Assembly (NCBI GenBank): GCA_964460185.1
Contig: CAYWTM010000001.1
Coordinates: forward strand, 115,407 to 179,406
Direction of reading: 5' to 3'
Length of the DNA stretch: 64,000 bases
Source: JAVJPJ01 sp040217295
Lineage (GTDB): Bacteria; Pseudomonadota; Alphaproteobacteria; Rhodobacterales; Rhodobacteraceae
Shown here: positions 9,058-16,954 of the stretch, one piece after another
Layout of the letters: each line of letters opens with the position of its first letter
How positions within the stretch are numbered: position 1 is the stretch's first letter
The notes under the pieces: generated by a model
Told to the model about the DNA's origin: nothing
The model's database searches: none
What the model saw: only the letters and a program-made list of their open reading frames with translations
Position numbers and translations under genes: made by a program

Positions 9058-10052
9058 TGTGCTGCGGCCGCGCTGAGGCGATCGAACACTTCTTGGGCGG
9101 GCAAACCGTTGCCCTCATACTCGGCAATGACCGTTTCCGCATACGCAGAGAACGCCGCATCGAAACGGGCCTGCTCGTCCGCGCTCAACTCGACAAGCTC
9201 GATCCTGCCCTCGACTTCGCCCCAGACACGCGCCTCGGCGTCGTCGTAGATCCGACCACCTGTCTGCGCCGCGATCCGGCCGGTCGTGCTGTCGATGATC
9301 GCCTGCAGATCGGCTGGCAGATCCGCATATGATTGCGGGTTCATCACCATGGCGAAAGTTCCGGTGCCGATGTTGATATCATTGGCAAAGGCGATTTCAT
9401 CGATGAAGCGGAAGGATTGCGCTGCTTCGATCGATGTTGCGATCCCGTCGATGATCCCGCGTGCAAGGGCATCGCCCATTTCGCCAGGAGGGACGGCAAC
9501 CGGAACGCCACCGACCGCCGAGAGGCTGCCACCGATGATCGAGCCCGGATGGCGGATGCGCAGTCCCTGCATATCTTCCATTGTCGCGATCCTCGCTTCG
9601 CGGGTCAGCACACGGATCGGTGCGGCAGCCACGATATACAGAAGCCTGACACCTTGATGTTCAGCAGCAAGGTAGTCTTCGGTCAAATCTGCAAGCGCGA
9701 GGCTGCCTTGTTCGCCGCTCGTGATCATGTTTGGCAGATAGGAAAGCTCCGTCAACGGGAACCGGCCGGGCGTCAGACCATGAAGATGATACGCCAGGTC
9801 CGCGGCCCCGCTGCGTGCGATGTCGTATTGCGCGGGCGGCGGCCCCATCTGTCCGGCCGGGAAAATCTCGATCATCAAGCGGCCCTCTGACAATTCGGCC
9901 ACTTCATCGGCCCAACGTTCGAGTTCGAGCGACATGATATTCTGGGGGGGAAGGAAGGTTGATAGTGAAAGGGTGATCGCGTCTTGTGCCTGCGCTGTCG
10001 CGCCCCAAACCATCACTGCTGTAGCCGCAAGGGCCCCTGAAATTCTAAACAC
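9054..10052 (-). CDS. TRAP transporter substrate-binding protein (DctP-like)
   Basis: This 332-residue periplasmic protein has a Sec signal peptide (about residues 1-22, ending ATAQAQ) and a mature part that begins DAITLSLSTFLPPQNIMS, as in TRAP DctP proteins for carboxylates and related anions. GLRIRHPGSIIG contains the conserved arginine stretch that usually binds the ligand carboxylate. The start is GTG 10052 with GGGAG upstream. It is the first gene of dctPQM and the AceE-like enzyme, and it lies directly behind the 29-bp promoter/operator block at 10090-10118. The ligand is probably the organic acid broken down by the neighbouring catabolic genes; this is inferred from context. Confidence 0.9.
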   Translation of the reverse strand: MFRISGALAATAVMVWGATAQAQDAITLSLSTFLPPQNIMSLELERWADEVAELSEGRLMIEIFPAGQMGPPPAQYDIARSGAADLAYHLHGLTPGRFPLTELSYLPNMITSGEQGSLALADLTEDYLAAEHQGVRLLYIVAAAPIRVLTREARIATMEDMQGLRIRHPGSIIGGSLSAVGGVPVAVPPGEMGDALARGIIDGIATSIEAAQSFRFIDEIAFANDINIGTGTFAMVMNPQSYADLPADLQAIIDSTTGRIAAQTGGRIYDDAEARVWGEVEGRIELVELSADEQARFDAAFSAYAETVIAEYEGNGLPAQEVFDRLSAAAAQ

Positions 10053-10089
10053 TTTTCTCTCCCTGATTCGCTTGTTGCCGTCACCTCAA

Positions 10090-10118
10090 ATTTAGGAAAG
10101 TAACTTGACTATTGTCAA
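10090..10118. promoter_or_regulatory. Shared promoter/operator block, copy 1 (dctP / ridA intergenic)
   Basis: This 29-bp block is repeated at 16493-16521 with one mismatch (position 10097 A versus 16500 C). Its core is the perfect inverted repeat TTGAC-TATT-GTCAA at 10105-10118. Read towards dctP on the minus strand, TTGACA followed after 17 bp by CTAAAT can act as a sigma-70 -35/-10 pair, with the palindrome covering the -35. A repressor bound here would block dctP and probably also the divergent ridA-like gene. The MarR gene at 10581 is the obvious candidate. Confidence 0.7.
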
Positions 10119-10162
10119 TGCTACTGTTTACCTGCAGCTATGCAGGGCAGGAGAAACACCAC

Positions 10163-10576
10163 ATGGAAGCCAATACAAAATCCCGTCGACATTATCCCGA
10201 AGCAGTGTACGACACGCGGTCTTTGGGGTTCCCCCAAGCCGTGTCGGGGCGCGGTGGGCGCCTCGTTGTGACCGCTGGACTGGTGGGATGGGACAAACAG
10301 TTCAATCTGGAAAACGACTTCGGATCACAACTGCATCAAGCGATGGAAAACCTGGCCGAGGTGATGGCCGATGCGGGCGTCGCGGACGGTGATATCCTAC
10401 ATGTCCGCATCTATGTTGTTGGCCTCACTCAAGACCACCGCATCATCGTGGGCCAGGAACTCGACAGGCAGTATCCCGACCGCGACCTTCGCCCGGGAAC
10501 ATCGCTGATTGGAATATCGGCTCTGGCACGGGACGATCTGCTTGTCGAAGTCGAAGGAACCGCAATCTGCGGGTAA
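10163..10576 (+). CDS. RidA/YjgF/RutC-family protein
   Basis: This 137-residue protein has the RidA fold: LVVTAGLVGWDKQFNLENDF, then QLHQAMENLAEVMADAG, then the end PGTSLIGISALARDDLLVE with the family's conserved late region. RidA proteins hydrolyse reactive enamine/imine intermediates or, as RutC, act on aminoacrylate-type products. I chose ATG 10163 (GCAGGAG 9 bases upstream) over the upstream ATG 10112, which lies inside the operator. It is transcribed away from dctP, from the same control region, and probably clears a reactive intermediate of the pathway. Confidence 0.85.
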   Translation: MEANTKSRRHYPEAVYDTRSLGFPQAVSGRGGRLVVTAGLVGWDKQFNLENDFGSQLHQAMENLAEVMADAGVADGDILHVRIYVVGLTQDHRIIVGQELDRQYPDRDLRPGTSLIGISALARDDLLVEVEGTAICG

Positions 10577-10580
10577 CAGG

Positions 10581-11021
10581 TCAGCTGTTGCGCAGTTTGG
10601 CCAGCGCCTTGCTGGTCAGGGCAAAGTCTTCGGACCCGACGACATTTGAAAACTCCTGTTCGATTTCCGCAATCATCTGGCGGGATCGTGTGATCAAATC
10701 CTGGCCCCGTCGAGTGAATTTCACGATCTTGGACCGTCGGTCCGTGGTTGAGGGTTCGATCACGACAAGGTCACGCTCGGCACAGGCAACGGCGATCTGG
10801 CTGGCGGCTTGTTTGGTATACCCTGCCCTCGCGGCTATTTCGCTGACAGTGGTGCCCTCGTCATCGACATTGCGCATGAGTTGCAGATGCACGATACGGA
10901 CATCCTGAAACCCATTGCCTTCAAGTTGTTTGTGCAGCTTGGTCTCAAAGAGGCGAAGTGTATCGAGAAGCAGGCGCCCGAAATTTTCCTGCCTCCAAGT
11001 AGCTGATTTTTCTGCTGACAC
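10581..11021 (-). CDS. MarR-family transcriptional regulator
   Basis: This 146-residue winged-helix protein reads VRIVHLQLMRNVDDEGTTVS, then EIAARAGYTKQAASQIAVAC (recognition helix), then the wing TTDRRSKIVKFTRRGQDLI, as in MarR regulators that sense aromatic or other small ligands. The start is GTG 11021. It follows the flavin reductase gene by 109 bp on the same strand and converges with the ridA-like gene, 4 bp away. It is the likely binder of the TTGAC-N4-GTCAA palindromes at 10105-10118 and 16508-16521, with repression relieved by a pathway ligand. That link is inferred from position and palindrome type. Confidence 0.88.
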   Translation of the reverse strand: MSAEKSATWRQENFGRLLLDTLRLFETKLHKQLEGNGFQDVRIVHLQLMRNVDDEGTTVSEIAARAGYTKQAASQIAVACAERDLVVIEPSTTDRRSKIVKFTRRGQDLITRSRQMIAEIEQEFSNVVGSEDFALTSKALAKLRNS

Positions 11022-11130
11022 CTACATCTACTCCGATCGCGGCTAACACTACTATGATCGCTTGGGCCAAAAGCCTGACCATATCAATAGCCGCTGATGC
11101 CGAGGTTTTGAAGCGGGCTTGCGCCCGGCT

Positions 11131-11643
11131 TCACTGAACGGTCGGCATGCCCTGCAGCGACGTGTAGCTGCGACGAGCATACAGCAAAGGCGCGTTGTCG
11201 CTTTGGCGTGTCGCAAGGATCAGGCCGCACAAAATCCCGTGCGAGGCCTGTTCCCAAAGCCCCGACACGTGACAGTCGAAGCTGACGACCGCGCCGGTCA
11301 GAATTGGGGCTCCGGTCTCAAGTGTCCCCCATGATCCATTCTTGAACCGGTCTTCCATGGGACTGCGTGCAAAGGCATCTGCCAGATCGCGATCCCCGGA
11401 ATGCAGGACGTTGACCGCAAAAGTCCGCGTTGCGCACAGCGCCGAATAACTGCGCGTCGATCGGTTCACGCAGACCAGCAATTGCGGCGGTGACGCTGAC
11501 AAGGAACACACGGCCGTGGCGGTAAAGCCGATGGGACGGTCGCCCTGACGTGTGGTCACGATCGTAACCGCACCCGGCAACAACTGCATGGCGGCCGCGA
11601 ATTCCTCGACCGGGATGCCGTGGGGGGCGTCAGGTGCCGTCAT
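11131..11643 (-). CDS. Flavin reductase (HpaC/RutF-like)
   Basis: This 170-residue protein of the flavin reductase-like, FMN-binding split-barrel family reads AMQLLPGAVTIVTTRQGDRP, GFTATAVCSLSASPPQLLVC, and FAVNVLHSGDRDLADAFA. It should use NAD(P)H to reduce FMN or FAD for a two-component monooxygenase. The partner is almost certainly the luciferase-like enzyme two genes upstream. Its ATG overlaps the YciI-like gene by 4 bases. The N-terminal start is well placed for the family. Confidence 0.9.
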   Translation of the reverse strand: MTAPDAPHGIPVEEFAAAMQLLPGAVTIVTTRQGDRPIGFTATAVCSLSASPPQLLVCVNRSTRSYSALCATRTFAVNVLHSGDRDLADAFARSPMEDRFKNGSWGTLETGAPILTGAVVSFDCHVSGLWEQASHGILCGLILATRQSDNAPLLYARRSYTSLQGMPTVQ

Positions 11644-12032
11644 TGCGTCGCCCCCGCCAGGGCAAAGCTCTGGTCGGAATACCGCAGTCGGACATCCAGT
11701 GTCCCCATGTTGACTGTCCAGTGTTCGACCGTGAAGGCACGGACGCCGGCCTGCACCATCGGGTCATCGGCTGCGATCTGTTCCGCATGGGCGCGGTCTC
11801 TTGCACGCACGACGAACAACCCCCTGCCCTCCATCTCGCCCTCGGGGGTACGGATCGGTCCGGCCGCGAACAGCAGACCGCTCCGCTCAAGGCTCTGGGC
11901 ATAGGCGAAATGATCCTGAAGGTGGGGCTTGAGATCCTCGAAGCGCTTGGGTTTGTGGTAATGCACCAACCAGAGTTGAAGACCCAGAAGCGTTTGCGTT
12001 GCGCGTTCGATCTCGGTGGCGGTCTCGGTCAT
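11640..12032 (-). CDS. YciI-like domain protein
   Basis: This 130-residue alpha/beta protein has the YciI/ferredoxin-like fold: LWLVHYHKPKRFEDLKPH with its conserved His, then HFAYAQSLERSGLLFAAGP, then an AHAEQIAADDPMVQAGVRAF helix. In catabolic operons YciI proteins act as small dehalogenase-, lactone- or tautomerase-like helpers; the exact reaction here is unknown. It is joined by 4-nt overlaps to the monooxygenase before it and the flavin reductase after it, so it is a fixed member of the operon. Confidence 0.8.
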   Translation of the reverse strand: MTETATEIERATQTLLGLQLWLVHYHKPKRFEDLKPHLQDHFAYAQSLERSGLLFAAGPIRTPEGEMEGRGLFVVRARDRAHAEQIAADDPMVQAGVRAFTVEHWTVNMGTLDVRLRYSDQSFALAGATQ

Positions 12033-13195
12033 GCCGGCACCACGTCTAGAGCGGCCTCCTCTCGCAGGGGCGCCATGACCTCATCCGCATAGAGGCGCAG
12101 GTTTTCACGCGTCATATCGGTTGGCATCATCCCGAAATGCATCATCGGCAGCAGATGACCCAGGCCGATTTCATCGCGCGCCATACGAGCCTGCCGCCGA
12201 ACGGTTTCGGGACTTCCGATATGGACCATACCCAGTTCCATGATGCTTTCGATGGTTCGCCGTCCCGCACCGGGGCGCGGCTTCATGATCTGAACCATCG
12301 CTTCGGCCGGCACATAGCCGGGCGGGAACAACAATTCAGGCGTCATCGCCATGAAATCATTGAACAACGTCTCAAGATGCGGTCTGGCAAGATCAATGGC
12401 TTCCTTGTCGGTACGTGCCACGAAGGTCGGCACGGCCCATCCCAGCTGTTCGGGCTGCGCCTCATAGCCATGCACCTCGCGCGCGGCTTTCTTGTAGGCC
12501 AACAGGTTCGCCTTGATCTGTTGATAGGGGCTGTTGAAGAACTGAAGGTAGGTGTAGCGGCGATCCGGGTGGGCCGCCCACTCGATCATTTGAGGATTGC
12601 CGCCGGACGGGATCCATATCGGCGGATGCGGATCCTGATAGGGACGCGGAAACAGGCTGAAGTGACGGCACTCGTAATACTTTCCTTGAAACGAGATCAT
12701 GTCATCTTCGGTCCAGCTCAGCTTGATGAGGTCATGGGCCTCGTAAAACCTGCGATTGGACTCAACCGGGTTCACGTTCGATGAGTGGTATTCGATGCCG
12801 ATGCCACGGACCATTCCGACATTGAGCCGCCCGCGTGTGAGATTGTCGAGCATCGCCCATTCCTCGGCAATGCTGAGCGGATTGGGCACCAGCGGAAGCG
12901 CCCGCCCCAAGATCGAAATGCGACCTCTCTTGATGCGCTGAGAGAGAGCACCGGCCAGGACGTTTGGGGCCGGCATCAGGCTGTGGGGGGTTTGATGGTG
13001 CTCATTCACACACACGCCATCATAGCCCAGCTCATCGGCATAGCTCAGTTCGTCAAGGTAGGTGTCGTAGAAATCCGCGCAGGTCTCGGGGTCGAACCGG
13101 TGCTTGTGGAACATCCAAAGGGTCTTTTGCCCCTTTTCCCTGAATTTCAGGTCGATGTCCGCATAGGGCAAAAAGTGAAAAACATGGAATTTCAT
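12029..13195 (-). CDS. Luciferase-like (LLM) flavin-dependent monooxygenase
   Basis: This 388-residue TIM-barrel enzyme belongs to the bacterial luciferase superfamily. It shows LGYDGVCVNEHHQTPHSLMP near residue 60, GRALPLVPNPLSIAEEWAML, and GRLNVGMVRGIG in the flavin phosphate region. It should use reduced FMN and oxygen to insert oxygen, either hydroxylating, Baeyer-Villiger-like or C-N/C-S cleaving. Reduced flavin would come from the co-encoded reductase. The protein is close in length to RutA but lacks the other enzymes of the uracil pathway, so the substrate is open. It overlaps both neighbouring genes by 4 bases. Confidence 0.88.
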   Translation of the reverse strand: MKFHVFHFLPYADIDLKFREKGQKTLWMFHKHRFDPETCADFYDTYLDELSYADELGYDGVCVNEHHQTPHSLMPAPNVLAGALSQRIKRGRISILGRALPLVPNPLSIAEEWAMLDNLTRGRLNVGMVRGIGIEYHSSNVNPVESNRRFYEAHDLIKLSWTEDDMISFQGKYYECRHFSLFPRPYQDPHPPIWIPSGGNPQMIEWAAHPDRRYTYLQFFNSPYQQIKANLLAYKKAAREVHGYEAQPEQLGWAVPTFVARTDKEAIDLARPHLETLFNDFMAMTPELLFPPGYVPAEAMVQIMKPRPGAGRRTIESIMELGMVHIGSPETVRRQARMARDEIGLGHLLPMMHFGMMPTDMTRENLRLYADEVMAPLREEAALDVVPA

Positions 13196-13974
13196 GAGCT
13201 TACCTCCAGGAATTCATCAACGGCCGCGCGGTACTCGTCGGGTCGTTCAAGGTGCGGAACGTGGCCGCAATCATCAAGTTCGATCAGGTCGCTGTCGGGC
13301 AGAAGACCGCTGAACTCGCGACCAAACGCGACCGGGAAAAGACCGTCTTGCTTGCCCCAGATAAAAAGGGTCGGCGTGTCGATCCGCCGGACCCATTTGT
13401 TCAGCGCCGGGCCAATCCAACGGGGCGACCAAACCAGGCGGGCAGTCGTCTCGCGGGATCGATGCAGGGTCAGGGCATGCGCCTCATCCGAATTTGCAGC
13501 CAGAAACATCTGCCGTAGATCGTCGGATTGAAACAACTGTTCGGCCGTTTCCTCTTTCGACCAGACGAAATTGTTGCCCGCGAAACCATCGGTACCCCTG
13601 ATACCACCCGGAGCCACGAGAACGAGCCGGTGGAAAATCTGCGGCGACCTGATGGCCATCTCGCCGGCAATCCAGCCGCCAAGGGAATGACCAACAACCC
13701 GGACATCCCGAAGCCCCCACGCCGAAAGCGCGACCAGATACAAGTAGGCCAGGTCTTCGACGGCCTCCAGCCAATCGGGGCAGCGCGATCCGTCGAATCC
13801 CGGATGGTTTGGCAAGATGACGTCGAAATGCTCGGAAAGCCGTTCGAATTCTCCGGCCCACATATCGGGCCCGCCTGCTCCGTGCAGGATGAGCAAAGGG
13901 CTTCCCTTGCCCTTGCGCGCATAGCTGAAGCCCATGTCGCCAAACGCGAACTTGTCCTCGAATTTCAGTGCCAA
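13192..13974 (-). CDS. Alpha/beta hydrolase, meta-cleavage hydrolase/RutD type
   Basis: This 260-residue alpha/beta hydrolase has oxyanion strand LLILHGAGGPDMWAGEFE, nucleophile elbow GHSLGGW (Ser), acid in TLFIWGKQDGLFP (Asp) and His in LDDCGHVPHLERPDEY. This arrangement is usual for C-C bond hydrolases that cut meta-cleavage products and for RutD-like amidases. The start is TTG 13974, supported by GGAGG 7 bases upstream. It sits between BKACE and the monooxygenase in the operon and probably acts on a ring-opened intermediate. Confidence 0.9.
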   Translation of the reverse strand: MALKFEDKFAFGDMGFSYARKGKGSPLLILHGAGGPDMWAGEFERLSEHFDVILPNHPGFDGSRCPDWLEAVEDLAYLYLVALSAWGLRDVRVVGHSLGGWIAGEMAIRSPQIFHRLVLVAPGGIRGTDGFAGNNFVWSKEETAEQLFQSDDLRQMFLAANSDEAHALTLHRSRETTARLVWSPRWIGPALNKWVRRIDTPTLFIWGKQDGLFPVAFGREFSGLLPDSDLIELDDCGHVPHLERPDEYRAAVDEFLEVSS

Positions 13975-14041
13975 TGGTGATCCTCCGTGTTTTCCGCGGC
14001 GTGTTTAGGGCCCGGCTGGGAAAAGGCTTTGGGCGTTGCCG

Positions 14042-14974
14042 TCAAAAACCCACCTGCTGTGCTCCCTTGGTTCTCAAAAGGGCGCGCGTCTCTTCAGGTG
14101 TTGCCACCTCGATCGACAGGTCGCTGAGGTTGCGCCTGATTTTTGCAACCTGTTCGGCATTCGACTGCGAAAGCTTGCCCTTCGAGATGTACAGATTGTC
14201 TTCCAGTCCGACGCGCACATGGCCACCGGACACGGCGTTGACGACCGCAAACCCCATCTGATGCCGCCCCGCGGCAAGAACCGACATCTGGTAGTCGTCC
14301 CCGAACAATCGATTGCAAATCGAGCGGGCGTTCATGAGGTTTTCAACTTCGGGTCCTGCCGCCCCAAGGATGCCGAATATCGACTGGATGAAGAACGGCG
14401 GTTTCACGAGACCTCGGTCCGCGAAATGGGCAAGGTTGTAGAAATGACCGGTGTCATAGCACTCGAACTCGAAGCGGCAGCCGGTCTCGGACAGATCGGA
14501 AATCACGCTTTCGATCTGGGCGAAGGTATTGGACAGGATGAAATCGCGGGTCCCTTCCAGATAGGGCTTTTCCCAATCATGCTGGAATGCGGCGACCCGC
14601 GCCGCCGCACCCGAGATGTTGAAATTGAAAGAGCCCATGTTGAGCGATGCGATTTCGGGCCGCGCCCAGCGCGCAGCCGCAAGCCTTTGGTCCAGCGTCA
14701 TGCCAAGCCCGGCCCCCGTCGTGATGTTGAGGATCGCGTCACATCGCTCGGCGATCTCCGGCAGGAACCGCTGGAAGATCCGGGCATCCTGAGACGGCGC
14801 ACCAGTTTCCGGGTCGCGCGCGTGCAGATGAAGGATCGCCGCTCCGGCATGTGCGGCTTCGACCGCACTTTCTATGATCTGCTCGGGTGTTATCGGCAGA
14901 TAGGGCGACATTGACGGGGTATGAATTGACCCCGTCACGGCGCAACTGATGATAACCTTGGACGGAACTCGCAT
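14042..14974 (-). CDS. BKACE-family (DUF849) beta-keto acid cleavage enzyme
   Basis: This 310-residue TIM-barrel protein of the BKACE family condenses a beta-keto acid with acetyl-CoA to give acetoacetate and a new CoA ester. The zinc site is visible: AILHLHARDPETG with His-x-His early in the chain, and GGHVRVGLEDNLYIS with the conserved Glu late. I chose ATG 14974 (GAGGGG upstream, 14 bp after the VOC gene), which gives the standard N-terminus SKVIISCAVTGS. Its presence implies that the pathway passes through a beta-keto acid. Confidence 0.92.
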   Translation of the reverse strand: MRVPSKVIISCAVTGSIHTPSMSPYLPITPEQIIESAVEAAHAGAAILHLHARDPETGAPSQDARIFQRFLPEIAERCDAILNITTGAGLGMTLDQRLAAARWARPEIASLNMGSFNFNISGAAARVAAFQHDWEKPYLEGTRDFILSNTFAQIESVISDLSETGCRFEFECYDTGHFYNLAHFADRGLVKPPFFIQSIFGILGAAGPEVENLMNARSICNRLFGDDYQMSVLAAGRHQMGFAVVNAVSGGHVRVGLEDNLYISKGKLSQSNAEQVAKIRRNLSDLSIEVATPEETRALLRTKGAQQVGF

Positions 14975-14988
14975 CGCCGTTGTGCCCC

Positions 14989-15582
14989 TCACAGGACCGG
15001 CATGGGCAAACGGGCATCCATCGCGAACGAGGGCGGGAATTCTCCGGCATAGGCGCGCCGCTGAACTTCCGTGATGTCCATGCCTTCGCGCAGGGCCTGC
15101 AACATGGCGGCAGGGTCGATCCCGGATCCGATCGGATTGGCCTTGAAGGCATCCGAATTGCGAATGAAGTCCGTCGACGCGTCCCAATCGCCGAAGTTGT
15201 CCGATTGCAGCTCGACGCTGTTGCCATCGGGGTCGACGTAGTAGATCGACGTGGTCAAACCGTGGTCCAGCGCCATGTGCGGCCTGATCCCCATGTCGTC
15301 GAGGCGCTCCCACGCTTCCAGCAATTCCTCCAAGGTCCCGAACTCGAATGCCATGTGATGCATTCCCGAATGGGTGATCTTTTCCGGATCGTCCTTGAAA
15401 TCGGGCGCGGTCAAAAGAGCAATGCGGTGGTTCGCGGCGTCGTTCGAGGCCCATGCGCCACCTTCGAAACGGAAATTGACCTTGAGTCCCACGACGGCGT
15501 CATACCAGTCGAGCATTTCCTGCAATCGGGTTGTCTTCATCGTAATATGGTGCAGTACCGGATTGGCGGTTGTTTTGGTCAT
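14989..15582 (-). CDS. VOC-family protein, extradiol dioxygenase-like
   Basis: This 197-residue single vicinal-oxygen-chelate domain (about residues 7-128) is followed by a 70-residue helical tail. Metal ligands typical of type I extradiol dioxygenases are visible: His in VLHHITMKT, His in SGMHHMAFEFGTLEELLE and Glu in PDGNSVELQS. It is similar to the domains annotated as biphenyl-2,3-diol dioxygenase-like, and is predicted to open an activated ring with Fe(II) and oxygen. Its ATG overlaps the FAH gene by 4 bases. A non-dioxygenase VOC activity (isomerase, lyase) cannot be excluded. Confidence 0.85.
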   Translation of the reverse strand: MTKTTANPVLHHITMKTTRLQEMLDWYDAVVGLKVNFRFEGGAWASNDAANHRIALLTAPDFKDDPEKITHSGMHHMAFEFGTLEELLEAWERLDDMGIRPHMALDHGLTTSIYYVDPDGNSVELQSDNFGDWDASTDFIRNSDAFKANPIGSGIDPAAMLQALREGMDITEVQRRAYAGEFPPSFAMDARLPMPVL

Positions 15583-16475
15583 TGTTCTCTCCCTTTTTCG
15601 CGTGGCATGTCATGGTCTGGTTTTTCGGCCGCGACAGTGTTCGCCAAGACTCCGATCCCCTCGATTTCGACCTCGATCCTGTCTCCGGGTCGCATCCAGA
15701 CAGGCGGCGTTCGCAATGCGCCGACACCGGCCGGGGTACCCGTCATGATCACGTCGCCGGGCAGGAGCGTCAGCGTCTCGCTCAGTGACGCGATCAACAT
15801 TTCGGCTGAGAAAAGCATTTCCGCGGTATCGGCCCGCTGCATGGCCACGCCGTTGAGCCGGGTCTCCAGCATCAATCCAGAGGCGCCGGGCGGCAGAACT
15901 TCCGGGGACACGATCCAGGGGCCGAACGCGCCACTGCGGTCAAAGTTCTTGCCCATCATCCATTGGCTGCTGCGCAATTGGAAATCGCGCACGCTGCCGT
16001 CATTGAAGATGGAAAATCCGGCGATGTGACGCAAGGCATCCTTGGCTTCGATGCGGCGGCCAGGGCGGCCGACAACGATGGCAAGTTCTCCTTCGAAATC
16101 GAACTGGTCCGACGCCTCGGGTGCAACCAGGGCATCGTCGTGCCCCACGATACTGCTGGCATAGCGCGCAAAGACCATCGGATGTTCAGGCGGCGCATGA
16201 CCCGCCTCGGATCCATGGGCACGGTAGTTCAGGCCGACACAGAATATCCGTGCGGATTTTTCGAGAGGCGGAAGAAAGTCCAATTCAGCGATCTCGACCA
16301 CCGGTGCATGATCGAAGACCGTGTCAAATGTTCCGTACCCGTCGAGCCGTGATTGCAAGATGCGGACCGGGCTGGAATAGCCCCAATCATCTTCCGCGAA
16401 CAAAGCGGCGCGGTATTGGTCGATCTCGCTTGCGACGCAGCGGCGACCTTCGTGTTCTACCAGGGCAAGTTTCAT
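15579..16475 (-). CDS. FAH-family hydrolase/hydratase
   Basis: This 298-residue member of the fumarylacetoacetase fold reads IFCVGLNYRAHGSEAG, then the Glu-x-Glu metal motif in FDFEGELAIVVGRPGR, FSIFNDGSVRDFQLRSSQW with Asp, and a late MLIASLSETLTLLPGDVIMT. Such enzymes hydrolyse acylpyruvates or hydrate/decarboxylate meta-cleavage products using Mg or Mn. I chose ATG 16475 (GGGAGG 5 bases upstream). It is the first gene of the catabolic operon, directly behind copy 2 of the shared operator. Confidence 0.92.
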   Translation of the reverse strand: MKLALVEHEGRRCVASEIDQYRAALFAEDDWGYSSPVRILQSRLDGYGTFDTVFDHAPVVEIAELDFLPPLEKSARIFCVGLNYRAHGSEAGHAPPEHPMVFARYASSIVGHDDALVAPEASDQFDFEGELAIVVGRPGRRIEAKDALRHIAGFSIFNDGSVRDFQLRSSQWMMGKNFDRSGAFGPWIVSPEVLPPGASGLMLETRLNGVAMQRADTAEMLFSAEMLIASLSETLTLLPGDVIMTGTPAGVGALRTPPVWMRPGDRIEVEIEGIGVLANTVAAEKPDHDMPREKGREQ

Positions 16476-16492
16476 TTCGGCCTCCCACCCGC

Positions 16493-16521
16493 ATTTAGGC
16501 AAGTAACTTGACTATTGTCAA
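16493..16521. promoter_or_regulatory. Shared promoter/operator block, copy 2 (upstream of FAH operon)
   Basis: This copy matches 28 of 29 bases of the block at 10090-10118, including the perfect palindrome TTGAC-TATT-GTCAA at 16508-16521. On the minus strand it gives TTGACA-17 bp-CTAAAT, a plausible promoter for the FAH-VOC-BKACE-hydrolase-LLM-YciI-reductase genes. It lies 18 bases in front of the FAH start codon, so any transcript leader is short. Confidence 0.7.
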
Positions 16522-16730
16522 GCTATCCCGTTGCCCCTGCAGACAGGTGCCCTGCCCGACCGCTTCAAACGGCGATTTCGGGCCAATTCGAACCGGTCTC
16601 TGCCTGCCCATCGACCCCGCCCTTCATGCGGTGCCAAGGCCAAGTCATCGCGAATTCTGGCTGTCGTGAATGGGCAGGGCATATTGCCGGGCCTGTCACG
16701 GGCGTTGATGATGGACGCGGCCGATGCCCG

Positions 16731-16895
16731 TCAGGCCCCGCCCCACAAACAACTTGCGCGCGCCACGCGCCATGAGCCCCATGCCGGTCCGACACGGCAC
16801 AAGCTGATCGTGCCCTTCGATGGTAGGTTGAAGCACGGGATCGGCGGCAGGCACATGTCAGCCAGCGCATCACCGCGCCGGATGCGTGAAAGCCC
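16731..16895 (-). pseudogene. Decayed copy of the C-terminus of the Dxr-like/toroid gene
   Basis: On the minus strand one frame reads DALADMCLPPIPCFNLP and runs to a TGA at 16731. It lines up with QALADGSWPPIPCFTLG near the end of the intact gene at 17241-19130. At the DNA level 20 bases are identical (16829-16848 and 17345-17364). After this core the similarity fades, and the FGSGTMTTIFALRAL motif of the intact copy is lost. There is no start codon or ribosome site for this fragment. It looks like the tail of a second, eroded paralogue. The rest of 16522-16954 holds no supportable gene. Confidence 0.5.
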
Positions 16896-16954
16896 CGATC
16901 CGGGATCCGGCGTCCGGACGGGATGGAATGCCGCGATGGTCCGCCCTGTATGTG

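Noticed and set aside
10163..16475. Uracil degradation (Rut) operon
   Set aside because: RutA/C/D/F-like members are present, but there is no RutB isochorismatase-like gene, RutE or RutG, and there are ring-cleavage-type enzymes that Rut does not use.
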